A stretch of DNA of 64,000 nucleotides from NCBI GenBank assembly GCA_001179505.1, contig CDMY01000476.1:1-64000 (forward strand). The letters are read 5' to 3'. This DNA is from Vitrella brassicaformis (lineage: Eukaryota > Sar > Vitrellaceae). Below the pieces are notes generated by a model. The model did no database searches and was not told the origin of the DNA. It worked only from the letters and a program-made list of their open reading frames with translations. Numbering within the stretch: the first letter of the stretch is position 1; every line of letters begins with the position of its first letter. The translations under genes were made by a program, and so were the position numbers. Shown here in pieces: positions 1-11,897 of the stretch.

Positions 1-1333
1 TCCCCCGCCCCCACCGCCAGATGACAGCAAAGAAGCCCTCGCCATCGATGAGGGGCTTGATGACGACGCCAAGAGCCACCGGAGCAACGCCGCCAAGACC
101 GAGGAGTCCGCCGACGAGAACAACGCCGAGACGTTCGCCGGCTTGACGACCCCGCAGGCAAGCTCCTATGGTGCCACGCCTGTGCTGGGAATGCATCAGC
201 ACCAGGGGCCATACGGTGGTGCTGGTGCTGGTGGTGCTGGTGGTGGTCAGATGAACGGCATGCAGCAGGGGGCCATCATGGTGCCAGTGCCCTACCCAAT
301 CATGAACCCCTACTTCGGCGGCGGCGCGGCCGCGGCCGCGGGAGCTGGGCCTGGTGGTGGGGGAGCAGCTGGGGGTGGTGGGGTTGTTGGGAGTGGTGGT
401 GGCCAGCCGATGGCCATGGAGGGGGGGGAGATGATGGGCGATGGACATCCTGGCGGCTTCGGCGACATGCAGCACTACCCGGCGTACCCCGGCGGCATGA
501 TGCACCAGGGAATGGGCATGGGCATGGGCATGGCTGGTGGTGGTATGCCGTCGCCGGCGTCGCTGAAGCGTCGCGACGAGGCGGCGGCCAAGGCGTTGGT
601 TGAAGAGCAGAAGAGGAAGCGGCAGGAGCACCAGGCTGCGCTGAGGAAGAAGGTCGTCGACATGCTCATGGAACAACTGTAAGACACACACACGCAGTGG
701 GAGGGAGGGAGACAGAGAGAGGGAGGGATGCCACTGAGAGGCGTGTCTCTCTCTCTCTCTCTCTTGTCAGTGAGACGGTGTTTGACGGCAAGTACCTGGG
801 CCGCAACATACAGCTGCGCAAGAGCATGTGCCAGCAGACGGGATGGGTCAGCGAGCAAACAACCACCCTCGTGCAAGCCCCCCTCCCCGTCAACCTCTCT
901 CTCTCTCTCTCTCTGGTTCACTCAGGTGTCTCTGAGCATCGTCCTGTCTGGAGGTCGTTTGGAGCAGTTCATCCGGGAGCACCTGACTCCCGAGCTGCTG
1001 TCGTCCCTGCAGACACCTGCCGAGCGTGACTTCGACCACGTCGTGCTGCACCTTCTCCAGGACGCCATCAAACAATCCGAGAGTGAGCTAAGAACCAGCC
1101 GGCCACACGCAGCGAGCATTGAAAAAGGTTGTATAATCTATCAGTGTTGGAGCTTGATGGCGAGGGCACCCGTCTCCGTCGGCAGCATGACTGGAGCCTC
1201 TGGTTGCTGCCCGGCAAGAAGTTCGCACCCTCGTCTGTGGCCAAGGTACGCAGTCAGGCACACTTGCAACGCCGCGCCCACGCACCCCTAGTGCAATGCA
1301 CGTCTGTGTGTGCCTTTCCCCCCTATCAGAAGG

Positions 1334-1364
<31 letters not shown>

Positions 1365-1500
1365 GCAGCAGCAGCAATCGGCCGCCACATCAGCAGCAGG
1401 GATGCTGGGCTCGATGCCCGGGTCCGGTGCTGTGAGCGGGTCCTTGGCCGCCGCCATGGCGCCCACCATCACCCCCAAGATGCACCTGCGGGAGACCTGA
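1..1500 (+). CDS. C-terminal part of a Gly/Ala-rich, polyQ protein of unknown function
   Basis: The gene enters the window already open; frame 2 is coding from base 2. Visible exons: 2-678, 771 to about 846, about 927-1080, about 1149-1248 and about 1330-1500, joined at GT...AG with frame kept. The first exon is acidic, then Gly/Ala/Met-rich, then a basic helix (KRRDEAAAKALVEEQKRKRQ) ending in KKVVDMLMEQL. The middle exons look globular (GGRLEQFIREHLTPELLSS, ERDFDHVVLHLLQDAIKQSE, ELDGEGTRLRRQHDWSLWLL). The last exon holds about 15 glutamines, then an Ala/Ser/Gly tail and TGA at 1498-1500. I do not recognise a family; the basic helix followed by a dimer-like segment could be nuclear, but that is a guess. 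The N-terminus lies outside the window. Confidence 0.75.
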
Positions 1501-3662
1501 CGACACCATGATGCAATGCGTACCATACACACACACACACACACACACATGGCACAATGCATCGTGAATGAATGAGTGCTTTTGGCAGTCGTTTTTCCCC
1601 TGATTGGTGCGTGGCGTGGGTGGGTGGGTGGGTGGGTGGACGGATGGACGGAGTGGTGTGGGTGGCGGTTGGTGTGCTGTCTGTGTGCCCTGGGGTGGGG
1701 CTGGGCGGGGGCTGTATAGAAAGAATGAAAAAAGGAAAACACGCAGTGATGGACGCCGTCTTTGTCATGCAGGCCTGTGAATGGGATCCATGGGTGGGGG
1801 GGCTGAATGACTGGATGGATGGACAGACGCGATGCGATGCGATGCGATCTACTTTGCCTAGATATCGTCCTACGTATGTTTAATTCTGTCTGTCTGTCTG
1901 GCTGTCTGTCTGTCTGTCACGCGCCAAGCACGCTCATGGATGCGTGGCGTTGCGTGCATCGGGATCAGCCAGCCATACGATTGCCTATCGCTTTGCTTTG
2001 GAATCAATCGACTGAGAGAGAAATGGGTGGCTGGCGATTTTGGATGGATGGATGGCTGTGGGTCCGGTCGTGCCGTGGCTTGGCTTGTCTGGCTGTCGTG
2101 CTTTGTCACAAACTGCTTAGCAAAGCGGACAAGGAGAAGAGGGGAAAGAGCGCGAGATAGATAGGTAGACAGACACAACCAACAAAGGCCGGGCAGAGCG
2201 GGGCGGGCCCACTCACCTACCCTACTCTCTCGATCGATCAATCATTGTTTTTGAGTCCGTCCGTCCGTCCGTCTCTTCTTTCCGTTGTGTTTTGTGCTCG
2301 CTCTTCTATCTATGTGCATGTGATGTGTGTCGATTGATGGACCCTACGAAATACACAGATGCACACGTACGTATGGCTGTCTTGTCGGTTGCTTACAAGG
2401 GCGGGAGCAAGGGCAGGGCAGGGCAGGGGAGGGAAGGGGAGGACGACAGGGATGGCACGTTATGGCATCCATCCCTCCCATCAATCCATTGGGGGCGGCT
2501 TTAAATTGAGAGAATGATGATGGCGTTTGCCGTGGGAGCCATCCGTCCATCTAATCTGCCGATTGGGGTGGGTGGGATGCATCGAACGAATCGAGACGAT
2601 TGAGGGGGGCGAGTGAGGTTGTGGAAACGTATGTAGCTGCAAGTGATCATATCGGAGGCACCCACTCGCTCTCTACCTCCCCGTCTGTCTGTCTGTCTGT
2701 CTGGCCGACGACGAAGAAGGACGACGTACTTGCTCCCTTATTGTGTCTGTGTGTCTCTGTGTGTGTGTGTGTGTATATATCGAATATCCTATCCACGCTT
2801 TGTCGCTTCGCTTGACTGCTTGGTTGATTGATGTCTCCCCGCCTTCTTGGTTGGTTGGTTGGTTGGCTTGTTGGTTGCTTGCGGACGGACATAAACAGAT
2901 AAATAAGTGAAGTCAGCCCCCTCGCTTGCTTGATTCCTTGATTCCTTGAATTCTTGCCTTCTTGCTTCCCTGCATGTGCCGTCTTGTGTTGTGTTGTGTT
3001 GTGTTGTGCTCCGTCGTGTGCACGTCATGTGGGTGGGTGGATGGTGGCCATGGGGGGGTGGGTTGAAGCATGAGTGAAGTGTTCTGTGTTCGGGGAGGGA
3101 GTGGGTGGGGCGGGATTTGTGCACGAGACCGATGAATGAATGGATGCCTGTGTGTATGTGGTGCTCATCATTTGCCAGCGATTGTCTTGTTGACAGAGCC
3201 ACACCTGCCTGGACGCCCTGTGCATGTGGCGTCTGGAGTTGACCGTGCGAGAGAAGGGGGCAGACGAATCCTTTGCCTCCCTGCTCTTGACGAGCATCTC
3301 CGACGCCACGTGGTGGGGCAGACAGCAGGCAGGCAGGCAGTCAGACCAGGGAAAGAGAGGTCAGCACAGGGAAGAAGGAGTGCCTTTCCTCTACTCTAGT
3401 ACTGAATCCGTCACGACACAGATTGGTTATTCTCTCACTGACCGACAGGGCACCATGTTCATACGTTAGTAGGGGTCCATGATGCTGCGATGCGATGCGA
3501 TGTCGTCATGTCACATGATGTCCGTGCTCGACGGCTGGCTGCATGGTGCGTGTGTGATTGACTTATTGAACGAGCTGCCACTTAAGCTGAAATGTCAATC
3601 GTCAAGAGAAAAGGACAAAGGCGCTCTCAGCCGATATACAAAAAAGTCATTCAACAGCCGTC
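1501..3662. other. Long spacer of simple repeats between gene ends
   Basis: No convincing gene apart from one possible exon near 3200-3470 (listed separately). The spacer is made of short tandem repeats on a T/G-rich plus strand: a CA tract at 1524-1550, GGGT at about 1617-1640, CTGT runs near 1889-1918 and 2682-2702, GTCC near 2258-2272, GGTT at about 2849-2866 and TTGTG pentamers at about 2982-3008. Scattered TGGATGGA units also occur. It lies downstream of both flanking genes, as the other repeat-rich gaps of the window do. Confidence 0.7.
3200..3469 (+). other. Possible isolated exon, no assigned gene
   Basis: After a good acceptor (ttgttgacag, ending near 3196) one frame reads CLDALCMWRLELTVREKG and ADESFASLLLTSISDATWWG and stays open to a stop at 3467-3469. 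Composition is protein-like up to the residues ATWWG and then turns repetitive (QQAGRQSDQG). No start codon or partner exon is obvious. It could be the last exon of an unrecognised plus gene, a decayed fragment, or chance; on the opposite strand it would be the 3' flank of nothing visible. Confidence 0.25.
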
Positions 3663-4957
3663 TCATTCACACGAGTTGTCGCGTCCATGCACCCGATCCA
3701 TCAGGTCCCGCAACACCCGCTCAAAGTTGGCTGGCTGCATCAGCCAGAAGTGCCCCTGCCCTTCCAGCACATTCATCCGGCTGCCAGGCAGCCTCCCATG
3801 CACCATCCTGCCAAGCTCAATCGGGACAAACACATCCGCGTCGCCCTGCCATAGCGTCACTCGCCGACCCCTCCCAGCGCCGAAATCCCACCTCTCGCCC
3901 CAGGTCGGTGTGTCCCGGCCCTCCAGACAGGCATCGTACGTCACACCAGCGGCGCCCTGCTGGAAGGTCTCCCTCGTGTCGGCACAGAAGAGGGGCGCCA
4001 TCTCTGGATTGTGCAGCACCTCTCGATCCGCCTTTTACGCTCCGAAAAAGCTTGTGAACAACCGCAGAGCGGTTGATGGGGACGAGGCCGCCGCCTTCAT
4101 GAGCGCATTGGTCACGGCGAAGGACACACGAACGCCCCACGGCAGATTCTTCAAAGCCCAGTACTGCCACCGAGTGGCAAAGGGCAGATTGCGGAACGTC
4201 CCACGGTCAATCGACGAAGCGGGCAGTGACCTGCATGATAGACCCACACAGGTCACTGCCAGGATCACTGCCTTGTGGGTGTGCGTTCCCTCTCCCTCCC
4301 CTGTTAACCCAGCCACAAATGTTGCCGCGCGAAGCGGCGATGCCGGCAGGTGATAGAGGCAGCTCAGCACATAGGGCCCGCCGCCAGAGATGCCGAGGAC
4401 GGCAAACTCAGCCACTCCCAGGTGCCTCGCTAGGGCGCCGATAAGGTCAGGGAAGTCATCGATGGACCGGTTGGGGGCGAACTCTGATCTCCCCACGCCC
4501 GGCCGGTCGGGCGCTATCAGACGGACACCTTGGCTGCGCGCAGCGATGGCTCCGGAAAGGGACGAGAGGCGGGACGCCGGCCATCCATGGATGAAGAAGA
4601 CAGGCCAGCCGGACAGGTCACCGCATTCGAGAAAAGCCACCCGTTGACCTGAGGGAGGCACACACACGGCAGATGGGATAAAGACCTCATTGGTTCTCAG
4701 AGAGTGTGTGTGTGTCAGCGTGCGGGAGGATGTCGGTCACCGTCTATTGTCGTGAATGTTTCATCTTTGTACTCGCCGACGCGCTGCCTCCACTCATCCC
4801 AAGAGCTCGAGCTCGGAGCAGTCAACATGGCCCTCGAGCTGCACAGCAACAGCGGCCTGCGATGGATCTGCCAGAAAGGAGATGGATGCCTGGAAATGGC
4901 CGCAAAAGCAGCTGCGAAAGCGAAAGGAACGTTGTGGGCCTTCAGCGCCCGCAACAT
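3663..4957 (-). CDS. Alpha/beta-hydrolase, interrupted by an in-frame TAA
   Basis: Three exons on the minus strand: 4741-4957, 4309-4648 and 3663-4230. The 78-nt second intron can also be read through in frame, but the spliced form restores VAG|SLPASS. Family hallmarks are all present: HGWPASRL (oxyanion-hole HG), the nucleophile elbow GISGGGPY with Ser, the late Asp in WQGDADVFVP and the His in GQGHFWLM, giving a complete Ser-Asp-His triad. The N-terminus (MLRALKAHNVPFAFAAAF) could be an organelle or secretory leader. A TAA at 4035-4037 lies between FTSFFGA and KADREVLHNPEM, upstream of the catalytic Asp and His, and both sides are in the same frame. No GT...AG interval around it both removes the stop and keeps the frame. 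It may be a recent pseudogene, stop readthrough or a sequence error. Substrate unknown. Confidence 0.75.
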
Positions 4958-5422
4958 GACTCACACCACACGATCGACAGAGCGCTTTGAGCTCTCGATG
5001 CCTCCAAGCTTGCACCACCCTGGCCAAGCTGCGGCCAGTGTCCTGATGTGGCGTGATGGCTGCTTTTACCATCCGACGGCTCAGCAGATCGTTTCCCCCG
5101 TCTGATTGACGTGGACGTCGGACGGACGGGCGGCCGCTCCCTTGTCTTGCTTGTCTGGTTTGTGAATGTTTCGTGTGGCATCCCTGCGTGTCGTGGGCTG
5201 TGGATGGATTGAGTAGAAGGAACTCTCTGTCTGCATTAATTGCAATTCAAAACACTCATGCACTGAACACAGCGTCATTCGATCATTCATTCCGTCACGC
5301 GCAGGTGGGATGAAGGTCTCATATGTAAGAAGCTCTCTCACACAAGAGAATGTGTGAGAGACAGCCAAGCATCACAATCATTCAGCAGTCCGACTGCAAG
5401 CACACACGCACGCACAACTCGC
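4958..5422. other. Spacer between the hydrolase start and the anoctamin end
   Basis: About 465 bp with no open frame that looks coding. It includes the hydrolase promoter on the minus strand and the 3' flank of the anoctamin gene. Nothing specific recognised. Confidence 0.5.
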
Positions 5423-8400
5423 TCACTGGTTGTCCTCAGGCTGTCGTTTCTCTGCGGCAGATGCAGGTGTGGGCGGCGCCTCCAGCTTCGGCGGGGGTGT
5501 CTTTGGTGGTGAGGGAGGTGTCACCTCTCCATCCCCCTGGCCCTTCTTCTTCTTGGCCATTTTCCGAGACGGCGGCCTCACTATCTTCACAGGAGACCTG
5601 CCAGCCGGTGTGCTCGCCCTGCTCACGGCTGTGCCGGGACGGCTGCCCGTGGGCGTCGTGTCGGCCGAGGCAGGGGCCGTCTGCGGACGCCTCTCGATTG
5701 GGAGAGGGGGCGGGGTCGACGGTCCGGCCGATGACGGCTCCTGCTGCTGCTGTTGCTTGGCCATTTGCTGGTCTCTGGCCAGTTGTTTGGCTTGTGCCAC
5801 TGACGCTGCGACCCTCTCTTCGATGGCCTTCTCCTGCGCCTCTTGTTCTGCTGGGGGTGTCTTGGGCTTGGGGCGACGCTTCGCTTTGGCCTTTCCCCTC
5901 CCCTGTGGCCGGCTCTTGCTCTCAGGCGAGGACGCATCCCTCTCGCTGCCGTCCTTGTCGGCCTGCTGCTGTGGCTGTGCCTGTGCCATGTCTCCTCCCC
6001 TCTTCACCTGCATCAGCGGAGCCGCCACTGCAGCAGCCAGGACGGTGGCCGGGCTGCTAGCCTCTACAGCTGGGTCTGGCTGAGGCAGCTGCATGTCGAC
6101 GGGCCTCTCTGTCGGCCTGGGCACTGCCTTGACGGGCTCGGCGGCCTCTTTCGGCCGCTCGCGTGGTGGTGTCCGGCGTGAAGAGGGGATGGCTGGGGAA
6201 GTGGATGGCGGCTCCGCGGCGCTTGGAACGTCGTTGGGGCTACGGACGCTGATGTCGTGAGTGGCGAAGCAGGTGAATGTATTGTATTAGTGTAGTCACT
6301 GCTTGTTTCTCAGGTGGTGCTTACGTGAAGTTGGTGTGTTCCTCGATGGCTTGGTCTGACCTGACGGCCCTCTTGGTCGTCATCGGTCGCTTTATGCGCT
6401 CCAACACACATCTGACAGCAAGACAGAAGGGAGAGAACAGAACACGAGACACGGGCATGGGAGTGGGAGTCTCTCTGGCTGACCTCAGCCTCTCAATAGC
6501 CGTGTCCACGGCATCGATGTTGCCGGGCAGCAGCAGCTGGAGGGCAAACTTGATGAAAAGGAAAGCTGCAACACACAAACAGCATGGCCCTCACCAGGTG
6601 CTGCATGCACGTCTCTCTCATGTCACGCACCGAAGCAGTAGAAGAACAGGGACTCTAGCGCGTCAAGTGGGTCGTCGTCATCGTCGCCCTGCGGGCCGTC
6701 CTCCGCCTTGGGCAGTATCCCGCCAGCACTGCGCACTTTGGCCGTGAACGAGAGCAGTGATGCGTTCGTGAAGATGGCAAGGTAATTCAGACCACTGAAC
6801 GGATAGAATGTAACACATAGAGTGACGGACTGCTTGAAATTGTGATTCAGACGGCCCACCTGAAAATGGCATGCCAGCATCCGATGTCGAACTCTGCCTG
6901 TGGGTGAGGTCTTCTGACTAGCGTCTTCAGCTTTGTCGTGTCGACATAGAGCTCAAACAAAGAAGCCAGGAAGACCAGCAGACCAGCGAGAGGGAATGAA
7001 ATGGAGAACAGGGCGAGAAAGCCGAAGCTAATGCTCAGCTCGAGGTAGTCGTTGATAGTTCCGTCATACGCTAGGACAGCCTCGCCGTAGGGGTCCATCT
7101 CCATCTCGCTGTCGACTTGTTGGATGATCCTCGACACACCCTTCGCCCCACCTGGCCCACCCTTGACGCCGTCCTCCTTTGTCCGCTGCCTTTCTTTCCA
7201 CTGTGCGACGATCCACGGCCTGCCAAGCTCCACCACGTTCATCAGGGCCCGGATCACTATCAGCGAAGTCAGCTGGGCATTAAGCTCATCCATGCAGTCT
7301 GAACACACAAACAGAGTGAGACGGACGGGCATGTGAGGGGTGGGGTGCGTTGCGGTGGGTGCATTACTTGGTCGACAGCCTTCTCTGTGCTCCTTGGCAA
7401 AGGCAATGAAGAACAGTGAAGCATACGAGTTAACAAACTGAAACCCAAGACACACGCAAGAGCACAGTGACAGTGCCTCCCTCCCTCCTCTTGTGAGAGA
7501 GAGGTACCATAAAGAGGAAGCTCTTGACCGCATACGAGTACTGGAAGAGGGAGTATGTCCGGTGGTTCTCCCACTTTGTGAGCGCCAGACAGACCGGCCG
7601 ATAAGCGGCGTTGAATATGTTCAGCTACACGTAGATGAGACGACGGACCACACACATTGTGCAGGCGCCACGTCTTATTCTACCCACCTGAATGGCGGTG
7701 AGGAGACCGACGACGTGCCCGCTCATATCGTAATCGAGCACATAAAACCACCCCTTGTTAGCAAATGTTTTCTGCAGCACATGCATGTAAGGACGGACAG
7801 TCATTATCCTCTCGCACAAATGTCTAATGTCTCACACACCTTGAGCGATAAGATCAGGATGACAAGTCCCAAAGCAACGAGCGAGAAGAGCACACTGACA
7901 ACGGCCGCGACACTGATGCGGGCATATTTCCTCAGAGGAGCGAAGTAGAGCTCGCCGGGCTCCCCAGTCACCGGCGAGCGCCGCAATATGCCGAAGAACT
8001 GCATCCGCGGGGGCTCGCTCACCGCCTCCTGGTGTCCCACACGCCCGAACCATAGAGCAATGCGCAGCTGTCTGCAATACAACCGACAACGGCTTCGTGT
8101 GTGTGTGTCTGTGTGTGTGTGTGTGCCTACTTCCTTTCCCATGCGATCAGAAAGCATGTGGTCCAGATTGAGAGGAAGAGGGCGTTGACCAGTCCAACAC
8201 GATACTCGAACTCATCATCGAAATCCAAGTAGTACAAAATCTGAAAGGCCACACCAAAATCTGACAGGACAGTGGCTACACTCCTTCTCACCTGGAAAGC
8301 CATGCCAAGAGCAGCGGGCCAGAGCATGCACGCCGAATAGTGCCGCAGGAAGCAGAAGTACACAGCGATCTTCTCGCCATAGTAAAACGCCTCATTCCTG

Positions 8401-11400
8401 AGGCGACATTCCAGCACAGAGAGACACCAGTGAGAGGAAAAGCTTTACCGCTCCCCAGCCTCCCACCCACCTATCCTCAAACATGGCCCCTAGGCATCGT
8501 GCGGTGCTTCTGAGGCAGCCACAGCAGCCTTCGTCGGCAGGTCTTTTGAACAGCAACGCACCAGAGGCCTGTATGAATGAATCGCTCAGACAGAGACACA
8601 GCAGTGTGCCTCTAGTGTTGACGGACACAACACACCGGCCCCAATCGCACCTCTTCAATGGTGTTCTCGACGGCCTGCTCGTCGTCCTGAGTGACGTCTC
8701 TGTGCTCCTGCGCCCGCTTGCTCCACCTGGAAGCCATCTCGCCGCCGTCATCGATCATCACACGTGCTGACGGCACCTTGCGGTCGCTCTGCGCCTTTGC
8801 TTGTGTCGCTGATGCGCCCTTGTTCGCGTCTGTGTCGTCTTCTGGTGTGACGAATGACCGCATGAGGGCATAGAAGGTCTCAATGGAGGTGAGGGCTGTC
8901 ATGCGCAACGGCAGGTGGGCGTATAGCTTGTCAACAGGGCGGACTGCAAACGAGCAGGGAGGCAACACAGCGGCTCGGCTGTTTGCTTGTTTTTTGTTCC
9001 TTTGCACCAATTGGAAAGAAGTCAACGACAAGGTCCTCTGTGATGAGCGTATAGAGGTCGATCTGCCTCATGATCTGGTCGTAGATGAGCCGCAGACGGT
9101 CAGTGGGGCTGAAGGGAATCGACACACTCGCACCTGCGCCAACAAAATGTCCGATGCGGTGCTTGTGGGTGTGCCCGTGTCTCTGTACGTCTCACCTGTC
9201 TTCAGCTTTCGGCATGGATATCTTGACCACAGCAGCGCGTGATAGGTGCGATCGTACTCGGCCAGCAGACGGGTGACAGGCTGGCGCAGACCTGATATGG
9301 GGGGCACCAAATGGCGACGGGCATTCTTTTCTGTTTGATCGCCCCATCCATCATCGCTTGTTTACCCACCGAGTCGCTGCCACACCGACTTCAGCTCGAG
9401 CTGTCTCATCTTGACAACCAGCTTCCGGCCCCACACGCCCTCCTCCCGCAACCGCACCCTCGTCTCCAAGTTGACCTCCCGCATGGCGTGCAGGGCGTCC
9501 TTGCCAGCCTTTCTCTCCTCCAGGTACCGCAAATACGTCCGCTCAATCTCGCCCCTCACTGCCTCCTCTGCCTCGCCCCACTCGTCGACATACGCCTGTT
9601 CCGACGTGGGTGTCTGGGCACTCTCCTGCGTGGCCGAGGCGTCGGGCTTGGCGATGTTCAGGCGTTTGAATGGCGCGGACAGGGCTGCGGTAATGTCTAT
9701 GATGCCAGGGGTTGCGGCTGGGGCTTTGGGTCGCTTCTTGGGGGCGGTTGTGTGTGCGAGGCGTTCCAGGCTGCCTCGTCTCCGTCGAAAGTACGCGGCC
9801 TGGGCCTGGATGGAGCCGTTGGTCGTGGACTCTTCCTGCACACACGTATGTCGTCGATGCATGAAGGCGCCCTTGTCCCCCTCCGCCCGTGTCTGTCTGT
9901 TGCATACCGCTTGTTTGAGCATCGTGTCGGTGAGGTCTCGGTATGCGCTCTGCACCTGTCTCGACTGTTTCTCCTGCGGGCCTGCGTAGAAGAGCTCAGC
10001 CAGGGGAGTGAAGCGGCTGGTGCAGGGCTCGTAGCTCTGAACATACCATGAATGGGGCATAAGTGGGCCATCCGTGTTTGGCATGAGTACCTCAGGGTCA
10101 GCGACGAGTAGGTTGATAGCCAGGGGATATCCCCTGCGGAGAGCGGCCGACTCGAGGTCTTGCTCGTCGCACGCCACCAAAATGTAGATGAACCTGAGAC
10201 ACACACACACACACACACACACATGGACAGCGCGATCTTTTGCTTGGTTTCACTCACTGGTAGTTGGACGAGAATGCCATCTCTACGGTGAAGTTCAGAT
10301 GGTGTACTAGCTTCGTCACAATCACATTGCGCACCTGACATCCACACAGACACAGACACGAATATTCGTAGCAATTACCTCCCATCCGTCCAATCGGTCC
10401 ACCGACCAGTGACATGAAGTCAAAGCACGTCACTGGCGTTCTGGACTGACACCATCCATGGCCAGCTGCGACGAACGAGCTGCTTTGGGGCGCATTGTTC
10501 GCAGGGGGAGCGGTCGAGTCGGCGTCGGCTTGATTGCTGGGGCCTGACGCTCGTGGCTTTCCTGCTGCTGAGCGATCCTCCTGGGAGACACACGACATAA
10601 TGCAGCCAATGAAGGAAGGTACGTGAGACGAAAGGCATTATTCTCTTCGTACAGCCGGCGAGAAGCCTCCTCCGTGAGACCAAGCTTTCCTCTCGGACCC
10701 GTCCCTTGCGAGCTTCTCCTCGCCGCCCACGATGGGAATATGGACTTCATCGCTTGCCACCTTTGAAGAGCTCGCAGGCTTTCTTTTGCACCAGCCTTGT
10801 CGTCTTGGGGCGTTAGGCAGCTGCTCAAAGGCCTGCATGCGACAAACATGGCCTCAGCTTAAGGCGCTCTCAGTGCTTGCTTTTGGCTTGCTTGTTTCTC
10901 ACCTCCATGAATTTTTCTTCTTCGACTTTAAATCGCCGCTGCTGCTGACTGACGCCGTTGACGAAGACCTCTTCGCCTCTAAATGACTTCCGGAATAGGG
11001 CCTCGGCCTCTTCGTACGTCACGCCCCTCTTCCTCTTGGCTGTGGAGGGGTGATCGGGGTTGGGCACCTATATATGAGACAAACGTAGAATCAACGCCCA
11101 CACACACCGACATCCCCGAATGATTTGCAGGTGAGGCTGTTGGTTGCTTACAACGATGACATAGTCCCACTGCAGCACCCCTTCGTGAAACTTGGCATTC
11201 TGAGAGACAACTGCCTTGCCATCTCCCTCCCGAGCATCCCCAAGGAAGAAGTGCACCAGCCTGTCAGCCCCGGCAGCCCCACCATGTACCCCCTGACCCG
11301 TCTCAGTTTCAGTCTCCGTCGCGGCCGTCATTTGCGGGATCTCTGCTCGGGGGGCCGCTTGCCTTTGCTTGACGAGCCTCTTTTCCGCTGTGTCGAGTGC

Positions 11401-11818
11401 CTCTCTGAGATGGGCCGCCTCCTGCCTGGCCTTCCTGAGGTGCGAACGGGTCTGATCCAGCTCGGCAAGCACATCATCATGGGCAGTTAGTATGTGGGGC
11501 AGGGAAGATGGGGAACTGGCCAGCTCGTCGCTCGCAGACGATTGACGTCCCTGTGCGGCAGACACAGATACATGGATGGGCCGGGTATGGATGGAATCTG
11601 TTGCCTGTCGTCACCTGCTGCTGCCTTAATATGCTGTCCTGGATGTCCAAGAGGCTGTGGAAGGGCGGACTCTCCATCCTGCGGAGCGCCTGCTCGTAGG
11701 TCTGGCTGAGGTAGGCGATGCTCTCTTCCAACGCCTGAATGTCCACCGTCCGTGCTGGATCCTGGGATGCTGGCGAGGAATCCATCCTGTCGTCTCTCTG
11801 TGGCATCAGATTGTGCAT
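5423..11818 (-). CDS. Anoctamin / TMEM16 family channel or scramblase, large form
   Basis: I read 24 exons, totalling about 1599 codons in one frame: 11615-11818, 11152-11550, 10903-11067, 10653-10832, 10434-10580, 10258-10334, 10091-10193, 9908-10036, 9370-9835, 9196-9291, 9008-9133, 8651-8943, 8471-8568, 8292-8397, 8131-8240, 7840-8071, 7688-7771, 7508-7624, 7368-7437, 6860-7298, 6631-6794, 6484-6565, 6325-6411, 5423-6248. TMEM16 signatures: YYGEKIAVYF before TM1, NSYASLFFIAFAKEH, NCMDELNAQL, then NDYLELSISFGFLALFS, FELYVDTTKLKTLVRRPH and FDIGCWHAIFR. Family members are Ca2+-activated chloride channels or lipid scramblases of plasma membrane or ER. It is roughly 1.5-2 times the usual length because of an N-terminal region with a coiled coil (LDQTRSHLRKARQEAAHLRE) and a Pro/Lys/Gln-rich C-tail of about 240 residues. 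Borders of exons 3-5 are least certain. Its start lies 79 bp from MAT1, head-to-head. Confidence 0.9.
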
Positions 11819-11897
11819 TCGTGGGGAGATTGCATGCAGTTAGCTCGCAAACGATCTCCCTCAGTTTCGCGACTGCTCTCCCCCCAGACCACGACGA
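11819..11897. promoter_or_regulatory. 79-bp shared intergenic region between anoctamin and MAT1 start codons
   Basis: Only 79 bp separate the two start codons, so both 5' UTRs and promoters must share it or reach into the neighbouring exon. No clear TATA element. It is the tightest of the head-to-head gaps here. Confidence 0.6.

Noticed and set aside
475-921. Long open frames opposite the first gene
   Set aside because: Built from repeats (RERERE, SLSLSLS) and antisense to a clear coding frame.
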